A DNA stretch of 64,000 bases from Deinococcus sp. AJ005 (GCF_009017495.1 NZ_CP044990.1:2065001-2129000); one strand, 5' to 3'. Positions 9,213-17,809 are shown, counted from the first letter of the stretch. Notes: generated from the letters alone by a model not told the origin. Translations and numbers: made by a program.

Positions 9213-9323
9213 GGCCCAGGATAGGGCGGCGGCGATGGCTGGCGTGGGCTTGACTCTTGCCCCACCCGCCCCATAGCAACCCACTGCCGCTTCCCGGCGC
9301 ACCCAACCCCGTATCCTGAACGA

Positions 9324-9857
9324 ATGGTCAAGCTCGATGAAACCTCCCTGCCCGGCGTGGGCATGCGCTACGATTTCGATGGCAAATTTGGCAAACGCGT
9401 GGGCGTGATCACGCACCGCGACGGGCGGCGCGAACTGTTCGTGTCCCTGCGCGAGGACCCCGACTCCTGTGCCCAGAGCATCGTGCTGGACGAGAAGGAG
9501 TCGGAGGTGGTGGCCGATCTGCTGGGCGGCAGCACCGTGACCCGCCGGATGGCCCAGAGCATGCAGGACATCGAGGGTCTGGCGATGGACTGGCTGCCGC
9601 TGGCCGACAGCACGCCGTACAGCGGTCAACCGCTGGGCAGCGCCATGATGAGAACCCGCACCGGGGCCAGCATCGTGGCCGTGATCAGGGGCGGCGGAGC
9701 GATTCCCGCGCCGGGGCCGGAGTTCATCCTGCGCGCCGGGGATACCGTGGTGGTGGTGGGCACGGCGGACGGCGTGACCCGCGCCGCGCGGCTGCTGAAC
9801 GGCGAACCCATGGAAAAACCGGCCAAACCCGCCAAATCGCTGGCCGAAACCCCGTGA
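9324..9857 (+). CDS. KhtT-like cation:proton antiporter regulatory subunit (TrkA_C)
   Basis: 177 residues. The N-terminal half (residues 1-75) starts VKLDETSLPGVGMRYDF, as in KhtT-type regulatory subunits; the C-terminal half (about 85-165) is an RCK_C/TrkA_C domain ending FILRAGDTVVVVGTADGV. Such proteins bind a nucleotide or ion and gate a CPA2 antiporter. The antiporter gene follows 32 bp later, so the pair forms a KhtTU/YhaTU-like two-component K+(or other cation)/H+ exchanger. Leaderless start: TATCCT (9312-9317), 6 bp, ATG. Confidence 0.92.
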   Translation: MVKLDETSLPGVGMRYDFDGKFGKRVGVITHRDGRRELFVSLREDPDSCAQSIVLDEKESEVVADLLGGSTVTRRMAQSMQDIEGLAMDWLPLADSTPYSGQPLGSAMMRTRTGASIVAVIRGGGAIPAPGPEFILRAGDTVVVVGTADGVTRAARLLNGEPMEKPAKPAKSLAETP

Positions 9858-9889
9858 TTCATCCTCCCACAACACCGGGGAGGTGAAGC

Positions 9890-11071
9890 GTGGAGCTGGG
9901 CCAACTGTTTCTGGAACTGGGCGGCGTGATCTTTCTGCTGGCCCTGGTGGGCCGCGCCGCCGGACGCCTGGGCATCACCCCCATTCCGCTGTACCTGCTG
10001 GCGGGCATCGGCCTGGGTGCGTTCATGTCGCTGGGCAACGCCCCAGAGGAATTCATCCACACCGGCGCGGAAATCGGCGCGGTGCTGCTGCTGTTCACCC
10101 TGGGGCTGGAATACACCAGCGAGGAACTCAGCAACAACATGAAGGCCAACCGGCAGATCGGCATCATCGATCTGGCCCTCAATTTCACGCCGGGGCTGAT
10201 CGCGGGCTTTCTGCTGGGCTTTACCCCGATGGCCGCCGTGCTGCTGGGCGGCGTCACCTACCTGACCTCCAGCGGCATTGCCAGCAAGATCCTGCGTGAC
10301 CTGGGCAGGCTGGGCAACCGCGAAACGCCCGTGATTCTGGCGGTGTGCGTGATCGAGGACGTGGTGATGGCCGCCTACCTGCCGGTGGTGGCCGCCCTGC
10401 TGATCGGCGGCACGCTGGTGGCGGTGGGTGTGAATCTGCTGGTGGCGCTGGCCGCCTTCGGGCTGGCCTTCTTTCTGGCGCTCAGATACGGTCATGTCCT
10501 GAGCCGCGTGATGAACGTGCCCAGCGACGAGGCATTGCTGCTGGGCGTGCTGGGGCTGGTGCTGGTGGTGGCGGGCGTGGCGGACCAGCTCAAGGTGAGC
10601 GCGGCCATCGGCGCGTTTCTGGTGGGCATCGCGCTTTCGGGCGAGGTGGCGGACCGGGCGCGGCGGCAGATCGAGCCGCTGCGTGACCTGTTCGCCGCCG
10701 TCTTCTTCGTCTTTTTCGGCCTGCAACTGAATCTGGCCGAGGTTCCGCCTGTGCTGCTGCCTGCGGTTCTGCTGACCATCATCACCGGGGCCACCAAATT
10801 CGCGGTGGGCTGGATCGGGGCGGGGCGCGCGGGCGTGCAGATTCGCGGGCGCTTTCGTGCCGGGACCACCCTGATTCCGCGCGGCGAATTCAGCATCCTG
10901 ATCGCGGGCCTGGGCCTGGGTCTGGCCCCCAGCCTGGGACCGCTGGCCGCCGTCTACGTGCTTCTAACCGCCATCCTGGGGCCGGTGCTGTCGCGTTTCG
11001 ATGCCCAGCTCGCGCCGCTGCTGGACCGCAAAAAGCCGGAAAAGCAGGCCCCCGCCCCTGGACCGACATGA
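9890..11071 (+). CDS. CPA2 family cation:proton antiporter (KhtU/KefB-like)
   Basis: 393 residues starting at GTG 9890, preceded by a GGGGAGGTGA Shine-Dalgarno. About twelve to thirteen membrane helices are evident. The motifs LFTLGLEYTSEEL (helix 3 region) and FLVGIALSGEVADRARRQIEPLRDLFAAVFFVFFG are typical of the CPA2/Kef core, including the polar break in the ion path. No C-terminal TrkA_N domain is fused; regulation is supplied in trans by the upstream TrkA_C protein. It should exchange K+ or another monovalent cation for protons at the inner membrane. Confidence 0.92.
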   Translation: MELGQLFLELGGVIFLLALVGRAAGRLGITPIPLYLLAGIGLGAFMSLGNAPEEFIHTGAEIGAVLLLFTLGLEYTSEELSNNMKANRQIGIIDLALNFTPGLIAGFLLGFTPMAAVLLGGVTYLTSSGIASKILRDLGRLGNRETPVILAVCVIEDVVMAAYLPVVAALLIGGTLVAVGVNLLVALAAFGLAFFLALRYGHVLSRVMNVPSDEALLLGVLGLVLVVAGVADQLKVSAAIGAFLVGIALSGEVADRARRQIEPLRDLFAAVFFVFFGLQLNLAEVPPVLLPAVLLTIITGATKFAVGWIGAGRAGVQIRGRFRAGTTLIPRGEFSILIAGLGLGLAPSLGPLAAVYVLLTAILGPVLSRFDAQLAPLLDRKKPEKQAPAPGPT

Positions 11072-11128
11072 GGTCCGCATGACCGGACGCTCTACGCATT
11101 TCTTCTGAGATCGGGCTGAACCACTGTT

Positions 11129-11140
11129 TATACTCGGTGT
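11129..11140 (+). promoter_or_regulatory. Leaderless promoter of the M3 peptidase gene
   Basis: TATACT (11129-11134) is followed by exactly 6 bp and ATG (11141), with no Shine-Dalgarno. Transcription beginning about 7 bp after the -10 box would start on the A of the ATG. This supports the first ATG over the one at 11159. Confidence 0.6.
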
Positions 11141-13189
11141 ATGAACCCTGCAAGTGTCATGACGGAGAACCCACTGCTGAACGTGGGTTTCCGCGTTCCC
11201 TTCGATCAGATCAAGCCCGAACATGCCGAGGCCGCCGTAGACCAGTTGCTCTCGGAGGCCAACGAGCGTCTGGAACGCCTCGCGCAGTCTGGCGAACGCG
11301 GGTTTCAGGGCTTCATGGCCGATCTGGACATCCTGACCGAGCAGCTCGGCACCGTGACCACCATCGTTCACCATCTGGACGCGGTGGTCAGCAGCCCCGA
11401 GTGGACGGCGGCCAAACAGGCGATCCTGCCCAAGACCAGCGAGTTCTATACCAACCTCAGCCTGCACCCCGGCCTGTGGGCGGCCCTCAAGGCGTTTGCC
11501 GCAACCGACGCCGCCGCAGGGCTGGACCCGGTGCGCGCCCGGCACCTCAAGCTGACCATCGACGACTTTAAGCGCGAGGGTGCGGACCTGAATAACGCCG
11601 ACAAGGCCCGCCTGCTGGAGCTGAACACCCGGCTGGCCCGCGTAACCAGCGACTTCGGCAAGAATGTGCTGGACGCCACCGCCGCCTACGAGCTGTACGT
11701 GGATGCCGGGCGTTTGAAGGGCGTGCCGCAACGCGTGCAGGACGCCACCCGCGAGGACGCCCAGGAACGCGGCAAGGATGGCCACCGCCTGACCCTGCAC
11801 CAGCCGATCACCACGCCGCTGATGACCTATGCCGATGACCGCGAACTGCGCCGGGAGATCTGGGAGGCCCAGCAGCAGGTAGGTAAGCAGGATGGGCGCG
11901 ACAACCGCCCGCTGCTACGCGAAATTCTGGAGCTGCGCCGCGAGAAGGCCGGGCTGCTCGGCTTTGCCAACTTTGCCGACTACGTGTTGCAGGACCGAAT
12001 GGCCGGAGGCGGCGAGACGGCCCTGAACTTCGAGCGCGATCTGGAGGCCCGCACCCGCCCCGCCTACGAGCGCGAGAACGACGAGCTGGAAGCTTTTTAC
12101 CGTCAGCACGCCGGTGCCGATGCTCCTGCCCTGGCTGCCTGGGACGTGGCGTACTGGGCCGAGAAGCAGCGTCAGGCCCAGTACGACTTCGACGAGGAAG
12201 CCCTGCGCCCCTACTTCCCCCTCGACAACGTGCTGTCCGGCCTGTTCGAGATCACAAAACGTGTCTTCGGCGCATCCGTGAAGGAAGCGCAGGCTCCCGG
12301 CTGGCACCCCGAAGTGCGCTACTACGACATCCAGGATGAGAACGGTACCCACGTCGCGTCCTTTTACACCGACTGGTTCCCGCGCGATACCAAGCGCGCC
12401 GGGGCGTGGATGAACGGCTTCATCACGGGCGGCCCCCGCGAGGGTGGCGTTGATCCGCACCTGGGCCTGATGTGCGGCAACATGACCCCCCCTGGCAAGG
12501 ACACACCCGCGCTGCTGTCCATCCGCGAGGTGGAAACGGTGTTCCACGAGTTCGGCCATCTGCTGCACCACGCGCTGTCCACCGTGCCGATCAAGTCGTT
12601 GAGCGGGACCAGCGTCGCCTGGGATTTCGTGGAACTGCCCAGCCAGATCATGGAAAACTGGGTGATGGAACGCGAGGCGCTGGACCTGTTCGCCCGCCAC
12701 TACCAGACCGGCGAGGCGCTGCCCCAGGATCTTTTCGACAAGATGATCGCCGCCCGCAACTACCGCGCCGCCAACACCTCCATGCGCCAGTATTCCTTTG
12801 GTGCAACCGATCTGATGCTGCACGTCGAATACGACCCGGCCAGCGACGCGGACCCGGTGGCGGCAGCCCGAGACAGCATGGCCCGCTTCGTGCCGTACCC
12901 GCTGCCCCAGGACTACTCGATGGTGGCGTCCTTCAACCATCTGTTCTCCAGCCCGGTGGGTTACGGAGCCGGGTACTACAGCTACAAGTGGGCCGAGGTG
13001 CTGGACGCTGACGCCTTCTCGCGCTTTGCCAGCGAGGGGATTTTTAACCGCGACACGGGCCGCGCCTTTGTGGATAGCGTACTGAGCCGGGGTGGCAGTG
13101 AAGACCCCGCCCAGCTCTACCGTGAATTCATGGGCCGTGACCCCGACGCGGACGCCCTGCTGCGCCGCAGTGGTCTGCTGCCCACATAA
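11141..13189 (+). CDS. M3 family oligopeptidase (PrlC/oligopeptidase A-like)
   Basis: 682 residues, the expected length for oligopeptidase A. The zinc motif HEFGH is at residues 469-473, in the context [16 protein letters not shown], with the third ligand in the following [11 protein letters not shown] helix. Further family stretches are [10 protein letters not shown] and [17 protein letters not shown] near the C-terminus. It cleaves short peptides in the cytoplasm, for example released signal peptides and products of ATP-dependent proteases. The N-terminus [17 protein letters not shown] is conserved in the family. Followed by a strong terminator at 13201. Confidence 0.95.
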   Translation: MNPASVMTENPLLNVGFRVPFDQIKPEHAEAAVDQLLSEANERLERLAQSGERGFQGFMADLDILTEQLGTVTTIVHHLDAVVSSPEWTAAKQAILPKTSEFYTNLSLHPGLWAALKAFAATDAAAGLDPVRARHLKLTIDDFKREGADLNNADKARLLELNTRLARVTSDFGKNVLDATAAYELYVDAGRLKGVPQRVQDATREDAQERGKDGHRLTLHQPITTPLMTYADDRELRREIWEAQQQVGKQDGRDNRPLLREILELRREKAGLLGFANFADYVLQDRMAGGGETALNFERDLEARTRPAYERENDELEAFYRQHAGADAPALAAWDVAYWAEKQRQAQYDFDEEALRPYFPLDNVLSGLFEITKRVFGASVKEAQAPGWHPEVRYYDIQDENGTHVASFYTDWFPRDTKRAGAWMNGFITGGPREGGVDPHLGLMCGNMTPPGKDTPALLSIREVETVFHEFGHLLHHALSTVPIKSLSGTSVAWDFVELPSQIMENWVMEREALDLFARHYQTGEALPQDLFDKMIAARNYRAANTSMRQYSFGATDLMLHVEYDPASDADPVAAARDSMARFVPYPLPQDYSMVASFNHLFSSPVGYGAGYYSYKWAEVLDADAFSRFASEGIFNRDTGRAFVDSVLSRGGSEDPAQLYREFMGRDPDADALLRRSGLLPT

Positions 13190-13200
13190 ATCCTGCATCT

Positions 13201-13245
13201 GGCAACCCGGCTCCCGGTTTCAAGGGTGAGCCGGGTTGCCTTTGC
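13201..13245 (+). terminator. Rho-independent terminator after M3 peptidase
   Basis: Perfect 13-bp stem GGCAACCCGGCTC (13201-13213) / GAGCCGGGTTGCC (13228-13240) with a 14-nt loop and a short T-rich tail. It begins 11 bp after the peptidase stop. Confidence 0.85.
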
Positions 13246-13259
13246 GTTATTCTGTGCCG

Positions 13260-13751
13260 ATGGTCAAACGTGCCGTGCTGCTCGCCTGCGCCCTGCTGTC
13301 CTCCTGCGCCATTCCTGCCGTTCAGGCACAGGCCACCCCGGAAGCGCAACTTCTGGCGCGGCTGAACGAAATCAGGACGCAGGGTGTGAGCTGCCCCGGC
13401 AGTGGGCGCAGACCTGTGGCCAGCGCTTTGAGCATCAGCGCGCCGCACGCCCAGGCCGCCCGCCTTCAGGCCGGATACATGACTTCTTCCGGGCGCATCA
13501 CGCACACCGGGCAGAATGGCAGCACGCCCCGCATCCGTGCTGCCAGCACAGGGGTCAATGCCACCAGCGTCACCGAGATCGTGTATATGGGGACTGGCCT
13601 CAACACGGAACAGGCCATGCGCTGGTGGCTGGGCAGCGCCACCCACTGCTACTGGATGACCGAGGGGCGTTATACCCACGCCGGAGCCAGTGTGGTGCGG
13701 GGACCACGCGGCACGGCCTACGTGATCGTGCTGAGCAGCCAGCCCAGATAG
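13260..13751 (+). CDS. Secreted CAP (SCP/PR1)-domain protein
   Basis: 163 residues. An N-terminal export signal [25 protein letters not shown] is present; LLSSC could also be a lipobox. The mature part starts [18 protein letters not shown] and contains the CAP core with H in [14 protein letters not shown] and the [17 protein letters not shown] segment that corresponds to the conserved HxxxxN/SHTG region. CAP proteins are extracytoplasmic and of varied function. TATTCT (13248-13253), 6 bp, ATG fixes the start at 13260 rather than an earlier in-frame ATG that would lie inside the terminator hairpin. Confidence 0.85.
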   Translation: MVKRAVLLACALLSSCAIPAVQAQATPEAQLLARLNEIRTQGVSCPGSGRRPVASALSISAPHAQAARLQAGYMTSSGRITHTGQNGSTPRIRAASTGVNATSVTEIVYMGTGLNTEQAMRWWLGSATHCYWMTEGRYTHAGASVVRGPRGTAYVIVLSSQPR

Positions 13752-13820
13752 CCGATTCAGATGGACTCCGTCTGACGCGGGAGAAATCAGGATAGCCCTC
13801 AGAGTCCTTACGAGAGTTCG
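13752..13820. other. Short convergent intergenic region
   Basis: Gap between the CAP gene and the 3' end of the accessory operon. It holds only weak imperfect inverted repeats and no gene. Confidence 0.4.
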
Positions 13821-14234
13821 TCAGGCCCGCGCGTCGATCTGCTGGATGGCCCAGCCGTTTCCATCCGGGTCTTTGAAGAAGATGAAACCCGCGAAGTTCA
13901 GGGCGTCGTCGTCTGTGGCGGGGCGTGCACCTGCCGCGCCCATCACCTGAACCGGGCCGACCTCCACGCCGCGCTCTAAAAGTTGTGCGTGGGCGGCGAG
14001 CAGATCCCTGACCACCAGTTGCAAGCCCTGAAGCGAGCCGGGTTCCATTCTTGCCAGCCCCGTTCCGATCACGATAGAGCAGCCCGAACCCGGCGGCGTC
14101 AGTTGCACGATGCGCCGCGTTTCTCCCATACGGGTGTCGTGGTCCACCTTAAAGCCCAGCCCGTCCTCGTAGAAGGTGCGGGCGCGGTCAATATCAGTCA
14201 CGGGAACAACGATGACTTCCAGGGTCCAGTTCAT
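13821..14234 (-). CDS. VOC (glyoxalase/bleomycin-resistance fold) protein
   Basis: 137 residues. N-terminal EVIVVPVTDIDRARTFYEDGLGFKVDHD and C-terminal FIFFKDPDGNGWAIQQI are the two paired beta-alpha-beta-beta-beta halves of a vicinal-oxygen-chelate protein; the DPDGN turn is classical. Substrate unknown; members include antibiotic-binding proteins and dioxygenases. It is the last gene of the minus-strand accessory operon; its ATG overlaps the TGA of the HhH gene upstream (ATGA, 14231-14234). Confidence 0.88.
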   Translation of the reverse strand: MNWTLEVIVVPVTDIDRARTFYEDGLGFKVDHDTRMGETRRIVQLTPPGSGCSIVIGTGLARMEPGSLQGLQLVVRDLLAAHAQLLERGVEVGPVQVMGAAGARPATDDDALNFAGFIFFKDPDGNGWAIQQIDARA

Positions 14235-14440
14235 TTCATCTCCTGTGTAAAACTCAGCCTCGCCGCCGTGAGAGCTGCCCGCAGTGGTCCCAGCGCTTTC
14301 GGCCCCAGCCCATGTAGGGCCAGAATTTCCTTCTCGGTATGGGCGGCGAGTTGCTGGGGTATGCCCATGCCCGCTCCAGCCAGGGCGCGGCGGGCCGGGG
14401 CCGACAGACCGGGTGGAGGCCAGGGGTCAGGCGCGATCAT
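14231..14440 (-). CDS. Small helix-hairpin-helix (RpoA-CTD-like) protein
   Basis: 69 residues from ATG 14440. The sequence LSAPARRALAGAGMGIPQQLAAHTEKEILALHGLGPKALGPLRAAL is a helix-hairpin-helix array like the C-terminal domain of RNA polymerase alpha, with the GLGPKAL turn. Stand-alone proteins of this kind recur in clusters with VOC, DUF1801 and RibD-C genes. Probably DNA- or protein-binding; function unknown. The longer frame upstream overlaps the neighbouring gene and has no start signal. Confidence 0.8.
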   Translation of the reverse strand: MIAPDPWPPPGLSAPARRALAGAGMGIPQQLAAHTEKEILALHGLGPKALGPLRAALTAARLSFTQEMK

Positions 14441-14456
14441 TCGGCTTTCTCGTGGG

Positions 14457-15044
14457 TCATGGAGGAGCCGCCGGGCCACTGTGCTGAAGGGCGTACCGCA
14501 GGGCCACCACACCCGCCTGAAAGGGCCGGGATTCCAACAGGGTCAGCTTCATGTCCTGTCCGCCTCTAAACAGCGGGGGGCCGCCGCTCAGCCCCACTGG
14601 ATTGACATAGATCAGGTACTCATCCACCAGTCCCAGCCGCGCCAGCACATGCACCAGTCGGGGGCTGCCGAAGACCATCAGCGGGCCGCCCGGCTTTGCC
14701 TTTTGCTCCCGGACGGCCTCAGCCGCGTTCTCGCGGATCAGGGTGGTGGTGTTCCAGTCGGCCCGGTCCAGCGTGCGGGAGATCACCAGTTTTGGAATGG
14801 CCTCCACCCAGGCCAGGTGTGCGCGGTCACGCGGCGTGCTTTCGGGATTGCCAGACACGGTAGGCCAGTAGCCCTCCATCATGCCGTAGACCACGCGCCC
14901 GTAAACCGCTACGCCAATTCCCTTGAGCCGGGCGTCCACATCGCCCGCGATTTCAGGCGTCACGTTGGCCCAGTTCAGCCCACCATTCGGCCCGCAGGCG
15001 TAACCGTCCAAACTCAGGTGGGTAAAGGAGACGAGTTTGCCCAC
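14457..15044 (-). CDS. RibD C-terminal/dihydrofolate-reductase-like protein, copy 1
   Basis: About 195 residues from GTG 15044, preceded by AGG 8 bp upstream; a GTG at 15053 overlapping the previous stop is an alternative. Domain start KLVSFTHLSLDGYACGPNGG and the PLMVFGSPRLVHVLARLGLVDEYLIYVNPV segment are the nucleotide-binding and C-terminal parts of the RibD-C (DHFR-like) family. It lies in a minus-strand operon between DUF4287 and HhH genes. Such proteins bind NADPH, but no substrate is established for this group. Two further paralogs follow in the same operon. Confidence 0.87.
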   Translation of the reverse strand: MGKLVSFTHLSLDGYACGPNGGLNWANVTPEIAGDVDARLKGIGVAVYGRVVYGMMEGYWPTVSGNPESTPRDRAHLAWVEAIPKLVISRTLDRADWNTTTLIRENAAEAVREQKAKPGGPLMVFGSPRLVHVLARLGLVDEYLIYVNPVGLSGGPPLFRGGQDMKLTLLESRPFQAGVVALRYALQHSGPAAPP

Positions 15045-15045
15045 T

Positions 15046-15594
15046 TTAATCACCTGCCTGGTACGCCGCCCGCAGCCACTCCACAACCTCGGCATCTACC
15101 CCCGCCAACTCCGTGATGCGGACGCGGTGCGTGACCATGCTGTTCCAACTTCCGGCTGCCTCAAAACGTTGGGTGGCCTCTACATCCTTGCGTTTGATGC
15201 CGAGGTCCAGGCGTCCGGCCCCCGGCTGCACGATGGCAAACTTCTTGCTGCCCCGCAGCAGGCTGACATAGCTCTCGGTGGGAGCAATGTCCACGTCCTC
15301 GCCGAAGCCCTGCACGGTTTCCAGCAGCGCTTCATAGAGCGGCCTCCACATTGCCTTCTTGCCACTAAATACGGCGTCCACCTTGTCGGCTTTGGGCGTC
15401 TTGAAAGCATCCGGTTTCAGCAACGCGCCCGCGACGGCGGTGGCGTGGCCGTGGCCCAGTTCAAACTCGGCCTTGAGCCACTTCACGATCTCGCCGTGCT
15501 TGGTCAGCCCCTTCTCTGCGGCCAGGATGCGGAAGTCGGCCACAGTTTTGCCTGTTTGTGTTTGCACGGTGTCCAGATATGCCTGAAATGACAT
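15046..15594 (-). CDS. DUF4287 + DUF5655 domain protein
   Basis: 182 residues with a Shine-Dalgarno GGAGA just before the ATG. Residues 1-60 (MSFQAYLDTVQTQTGKTVAD ... LGHGHATAVAGALL) match DUF4287, a short helical domain; residues about 75-180 (AVFSGKKAMWRPLYEALLETV) match DUF5655, a predicted DNA/ligand-transport-like fold related to DUF1801. Function is unknown. It regularly appears beside AHSA1, DUF1801 and RibD-C genes, as here. Confidence 0.85.
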   Translation of the reverse strand: MSFQAYLDTVQTQTGKTVADFRILAAEKGLTKHGEIVKWLKAEFELGHGHATAVAGALLKPDAFKTPKADKVDAVFSGKKAMWRPLYEALLETVQGFGEDVDIAPTESYVSLLRGSKKFAIVQPGAGRLDLGIKRKDVEATQRFEAAGSWNSMVTHRVRITELAGVDAEVVEWLRAAYQAGD

Positions 15595-15610
15595 GGGTTC
15601 TCCTTTTATT

Positions 15611-16477
15611 CTACAGCGGCCCGATCCATTGCCGCACCAGGGCTTCCAGGGCCGCCTGCTTGGCCTGGATATCTGCCGGGGTGAGAAGGGTCATCACACC
15701 CCGGTCTTCGGCCACCCACCTCATCAGGCCGGACGGATCGGCCACGTCCACCTTCATGGGCAGCGGCGTGGCCCTGACCTTTGCGCCGGTATGGAAGACG
15801 AGCTGAATCGCCTGGGCAGGCCCGAGTCTGAAGGTAGCAAAGTGCTGGACAGTGCCGTGCTGTATGGTGAAAAAACTCAGACTGCTCCACTTCACGCCCT
15901 CCTGAATACGTGCGTCTACGCCCAGGATGATGCGGCGGAGCGTCTCAATCTCCGGCTTGCGCGCGTGAGCGAGACCGGCCATAAACGTACTGGCCTCCGT
16001 AGCGTCCCGTCCCAGCTTCGTTTCCTCGTTCTTCGTCAGCGCCGCGATAGCCCCGTCAATCCGGCGCTGACGGGTCTCCACTGTTTTGGCTCCCTCCACC
16101 GCCAGGGTGTGCTGACGCTGGCGGCTGTAGGACAATGCCTCGAAGCGCTGTTTGGCCACCGCATCGGCATCCAGCGCCGCTTGTAAATCGTCTGGCACGC
16201 TCACTTCACGGGGTTCGGTGTCCAGTTCCAGTGTCACGTCCAGCACGTCTCCGGCCTGTATGCCCGCCCCGGCGCGGTGTTCGGCACTGACCGGAAGCAT
16301 GAATTTGCCGCCCCGCACGGCGACGGTGCTGCGGTAGGCGCACTCGCCAAGCCGCACATGTACCGCAGGCTTCTTGCCCACGCCCAGGCGTTCGATGATT
16401 TCCGGCGGGACTTCCAGGCCGGTGGCGTTCTTGCCGCCCAGAAGCAGGGTGGCCTGAAATGTCAGGGGGCCGCTCAT
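15611..16477 (-). CDS. DUF1905-YdeI-DUF1801 three-domain fusion protein
   Basis: 288 residues. Residues 1-90 (FQATLLLGGKNATGLEVPPEIIERLG ... MLPVSAEHRAGAGIQAGDVLDVTLELD) form a DUF1905 domain. Residues about 95-150 (VPDDLQAALDADAVAKQRFEALSYSRQRQHTLAVEGAKT) are a YdeI/OmpD-associated domain. Residues about 165-285 (HARKPEIETLRRIILGVDARIQEGVKWSSLSFF) are a DUF1801 domain with its KWSSLSF strand. The first two are often together; adding DUF1801 in one chain is less usual. The start ATG overlaps the other strand-mate gene's... the upstream RibD-like gene stop (ATGA, 16474-16477). Function unknown. Confidence 0.85.
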   Translation of the reverse strand: MSGPLTFQATLLLGGKNATGLEVPPEIIERLGVGKKPAVHVRLGECAYRSTVAVRGGKFMLPVSAEHRAGAGIQAGDVLDVTLELDTEPREVSVPDDLQAALDADAVAKQRFEALSYSRQRQHTLAVEGAKTVETRQRRIDGAIAALTKNEETKLGRDATEASTFMAGLAHARKPEIETLRRIILGVDARIQEGVKWSSLSFFTIQHGTVQHFATFRLGPAQAIQLVFHTGAKVRATPLPMKVDVADPSGLMRWVAEDRGVMTLLTPADIQAKQAALEALVRQWIGPL

Positions 16478-17019
16478 GCCTTCGCTCCCAGCGCATAGCT
16501 CAGCCTCACCACACCGGAGCTGTAGGTCTGAGAATCAACCAGCTTCAGCCCTGCACCCTCCGCCCCAAACAGGCGTTTGCCGCTGCCCAGCACGACGGGA
16601 TAGACCAGCAAATTCAATTGATCCGCCAGACCGCGCTCCAGCAAAAACTGCGCCAGTTCGCCGCTGCCGTACACCAGAATGTCCCCGCCCTCCTGAGCCT
16701 TGAGTTTCGTGATTTCCCCGGTGATGTTCTCGCGGATGAGGTGCGAGTTGTTCCAGGCGACGGCCTGCAAGGTGCTGGAAACGACGTATTTGGGCAGGAT
16801 ATTCATCCGCTCACCAAACTCCCCGGTGTCGGTGGCCGTCGGCCAGTAGCCAGCGAAGCCCTCGTAAGTCATGCGGCCCAGGAGCAGAGCGCCGCTGCTG
16901 AACAGCTCCTCGCGTTTGAAGAGGCCGATTTCCGGGCTGGCGTGGCCTGCCTGCCACGGCGTCGGCTCTTCCATCACGCCGTCCAGCGTTACAAATTCTG
17001 TCACGATCAGTTTCCGCAT
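16474..17019 (-). CDS. RibD C-terminal/dihydrofolate-reductase-like protein, copy 2
   Basis: 181 residues from ATG 17019, preceded by AGGAG 6 bp upstream. MRKLIVTEFVTLDGVMEEPTPW is the typical N-terminus of the stand-alone RibD-C family; ENITGEITKLKAQEGGDILVYGSGELAQFLLERGLADQLNLLVYPVVLGSGKRLF is the conserved C-terminal half, with the GSGELAQ nucleotide-binding turn. NADPH-dependent reductase activity is inferred from the fold only. Its Shine-Dalgarno lies in the 3' end of the frameshifted paralog upstream, showing that the two genes were once translated in series. Confidence 0.88.
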   Translation of the reverse strand: MRKLIVTEFVTLDGVMEEPTPWQAGHASPEIGLFKREELFSSGALLLGRMTYEGFAGYWPTATDTGEFGERMNILPKYVVSSTLQAVAWNNSHLIRENITGEITKLKAQEGGDILVYGSGELAQFLLERGLADQLNLLVYPVVLGSGKRLFGAEGAGLKLVDSQTYSSGVVRLSYALGAKA

Positions 17020-17021
17020 TC

Positions 17022-17568
17022 TCAGCTCCTCAGCCGGTAGGTCAGGTGCGTGGCGTGGGCCGACTGCACCACCCGCACCTGCTCCATGCACGTGATTTCA
17101 TCCAGTTCTCCGCATAGCCGCAACCCGCCGCCCAGCAACACGGGGGCCACATACAGTTGGAGTTCATCCACAAACGCCCGCTTTCAGAAATGCCTGCGCG
17201 GTCTGTGCGCCGCCCGCCACACAGATGTCCTTTTCCCAGGCGGCGGCACGGGCCTGGGCCAGTGCGCTCTCCATTCCCTCCGTGACGAAGATGAAACTGG
17301 CCCCGCCGCGCTCCACCGTGGCCAGAGGGGTATGCGTCAGGATGAATTGCGGCACCCGGTATTCGGTGTCGAAGCCGTCGGGCGCGGTGCCAAAAGCCGT
17401 GTGTCCCAGGATCATCGCGCCAATGCGGTCCAGCAACTCACGCTTGATGGCCCCGGCTGCGCCCTCCTGGGCAAAGTACCAGTCGTGCAACCCGGCGTCC
17501 TCGCCCTTCGGCCCCGCGATAAAACCGTCCAGCGAGACGGCCAGATCAAGGAAAACGCGCCCCATCAT
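17022..17568 (-). pseudogene. RibD-C/DHFR-like gene, copy 3, split by a frameshift
   Basis: The intact reading frame from ATG 17568 (MMGRVFLDLAVSLDGFIAGP) runs to a TGA at 17164 after the residues FLKAGVCG, giving 134 residues, short for the family. A shift of one base at the TTT run near 17174-17176 restores KAGVVDELQLYVAPVLLGGG and continues to the natural family end HLTYRLRS with TGA at 17022-17024, 2 bp before the next gene. So a single inserted T broke the gene, unless it is a sequencing error or a slippery-site frameshift. A GGAG Shine-Dalgarno supports the start at 17568. The surviving N-terminal half keeps the substrate/cofactor loop but loses the last third. Confidence 0.8.
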
Positions 17569-17618
17569 TTCCACTCCTGCTGTGACGTGTGCGCTGCAAA
17601 TGGTATGGATCTGGTCAT
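17565..17618 (-). CDS. 17-codon leader ORF coupled to the RibD-like gene
   Basis: ATG at 17618 is preceded by a strong AGGAGG Shine-Dalgarno 5-6 bp upstream. The frame MTRSIPFAAHTSQQEWK ends with TGA (17567-17565) that overlaps the ATG ATG start of the RibD-C-like gene. The position, strong ribosome site and stop-start overlap suggest a leader peptide or a truncated former gene that couples translation. No recognisable protein homology. Confidence 0.4.
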   Translation of the reverse strand: MTRSIPFAAHTSQQEWK

Positions 17619-17698
17619 GGGGTGTCCTCCTGGCCGGTGTGTGCATGGACATGACACGGCAAACGAATGGAAACAGCCTTATTTTTCTCGTATAATTA

Positions 17699-17727
17699 GT
17701 ATATAACAGAATATACCCGGAAAGCAA
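17699..17727 (-). promoter_or_regulatory. Promoter and GTATAT-N6-ATATAC operator of the accessory operon
   Basis: On the minus strand TTGCTT (about 17727-17722) and ATATAC/TATACT (about 17704-17699) are spaced 17-18 bp and could be -35 and -10. The perfect palindrome GTATATAACAGAATATAC (17699-17716) covers the spacer and -10, the place for an ArsR or PadR type repressor. The ArsR gene at 18.4-18.7 kb is the obvious candidate, but its own promoter palindrome is only loosely similar. Confidence 0.5.
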
Positions 17728-17754
17728 TCCTGATTACACAGCCAGGGGAGGCGG

Positions 17755-17809
17755 CAGGAGCGGGACAGCTTGGGGGCGGTTGACTGCTTCCCAAACTGTC
17801 CCGCTCCTG
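17755..17809. terminator. Long perfect hairpin after the ArsR-AHSA1 operon
   Basis: CAGGAGCGGGACAG (17755-17768) pairs perfectly with CTGTCCCGCTCCTG (17796-17809), and the inner TTGGG/CCCAA extends the stem. It lies 24 bp past the SRPBCC stop. No T-tract follows on either strand, so intrinsic termination is not certain; it may be an mRNA 3' stabiliser or a bidirectional barrier between two operons. Confidence 0.55.

Noticed and set aside
8004..9875. Longer start for the MFS carrier
   Set aside because: The upstream part overlaps the KhtT-like gene and has no hydrophobic segment; GTG 9212 has a -10 box 5 bp upstream.
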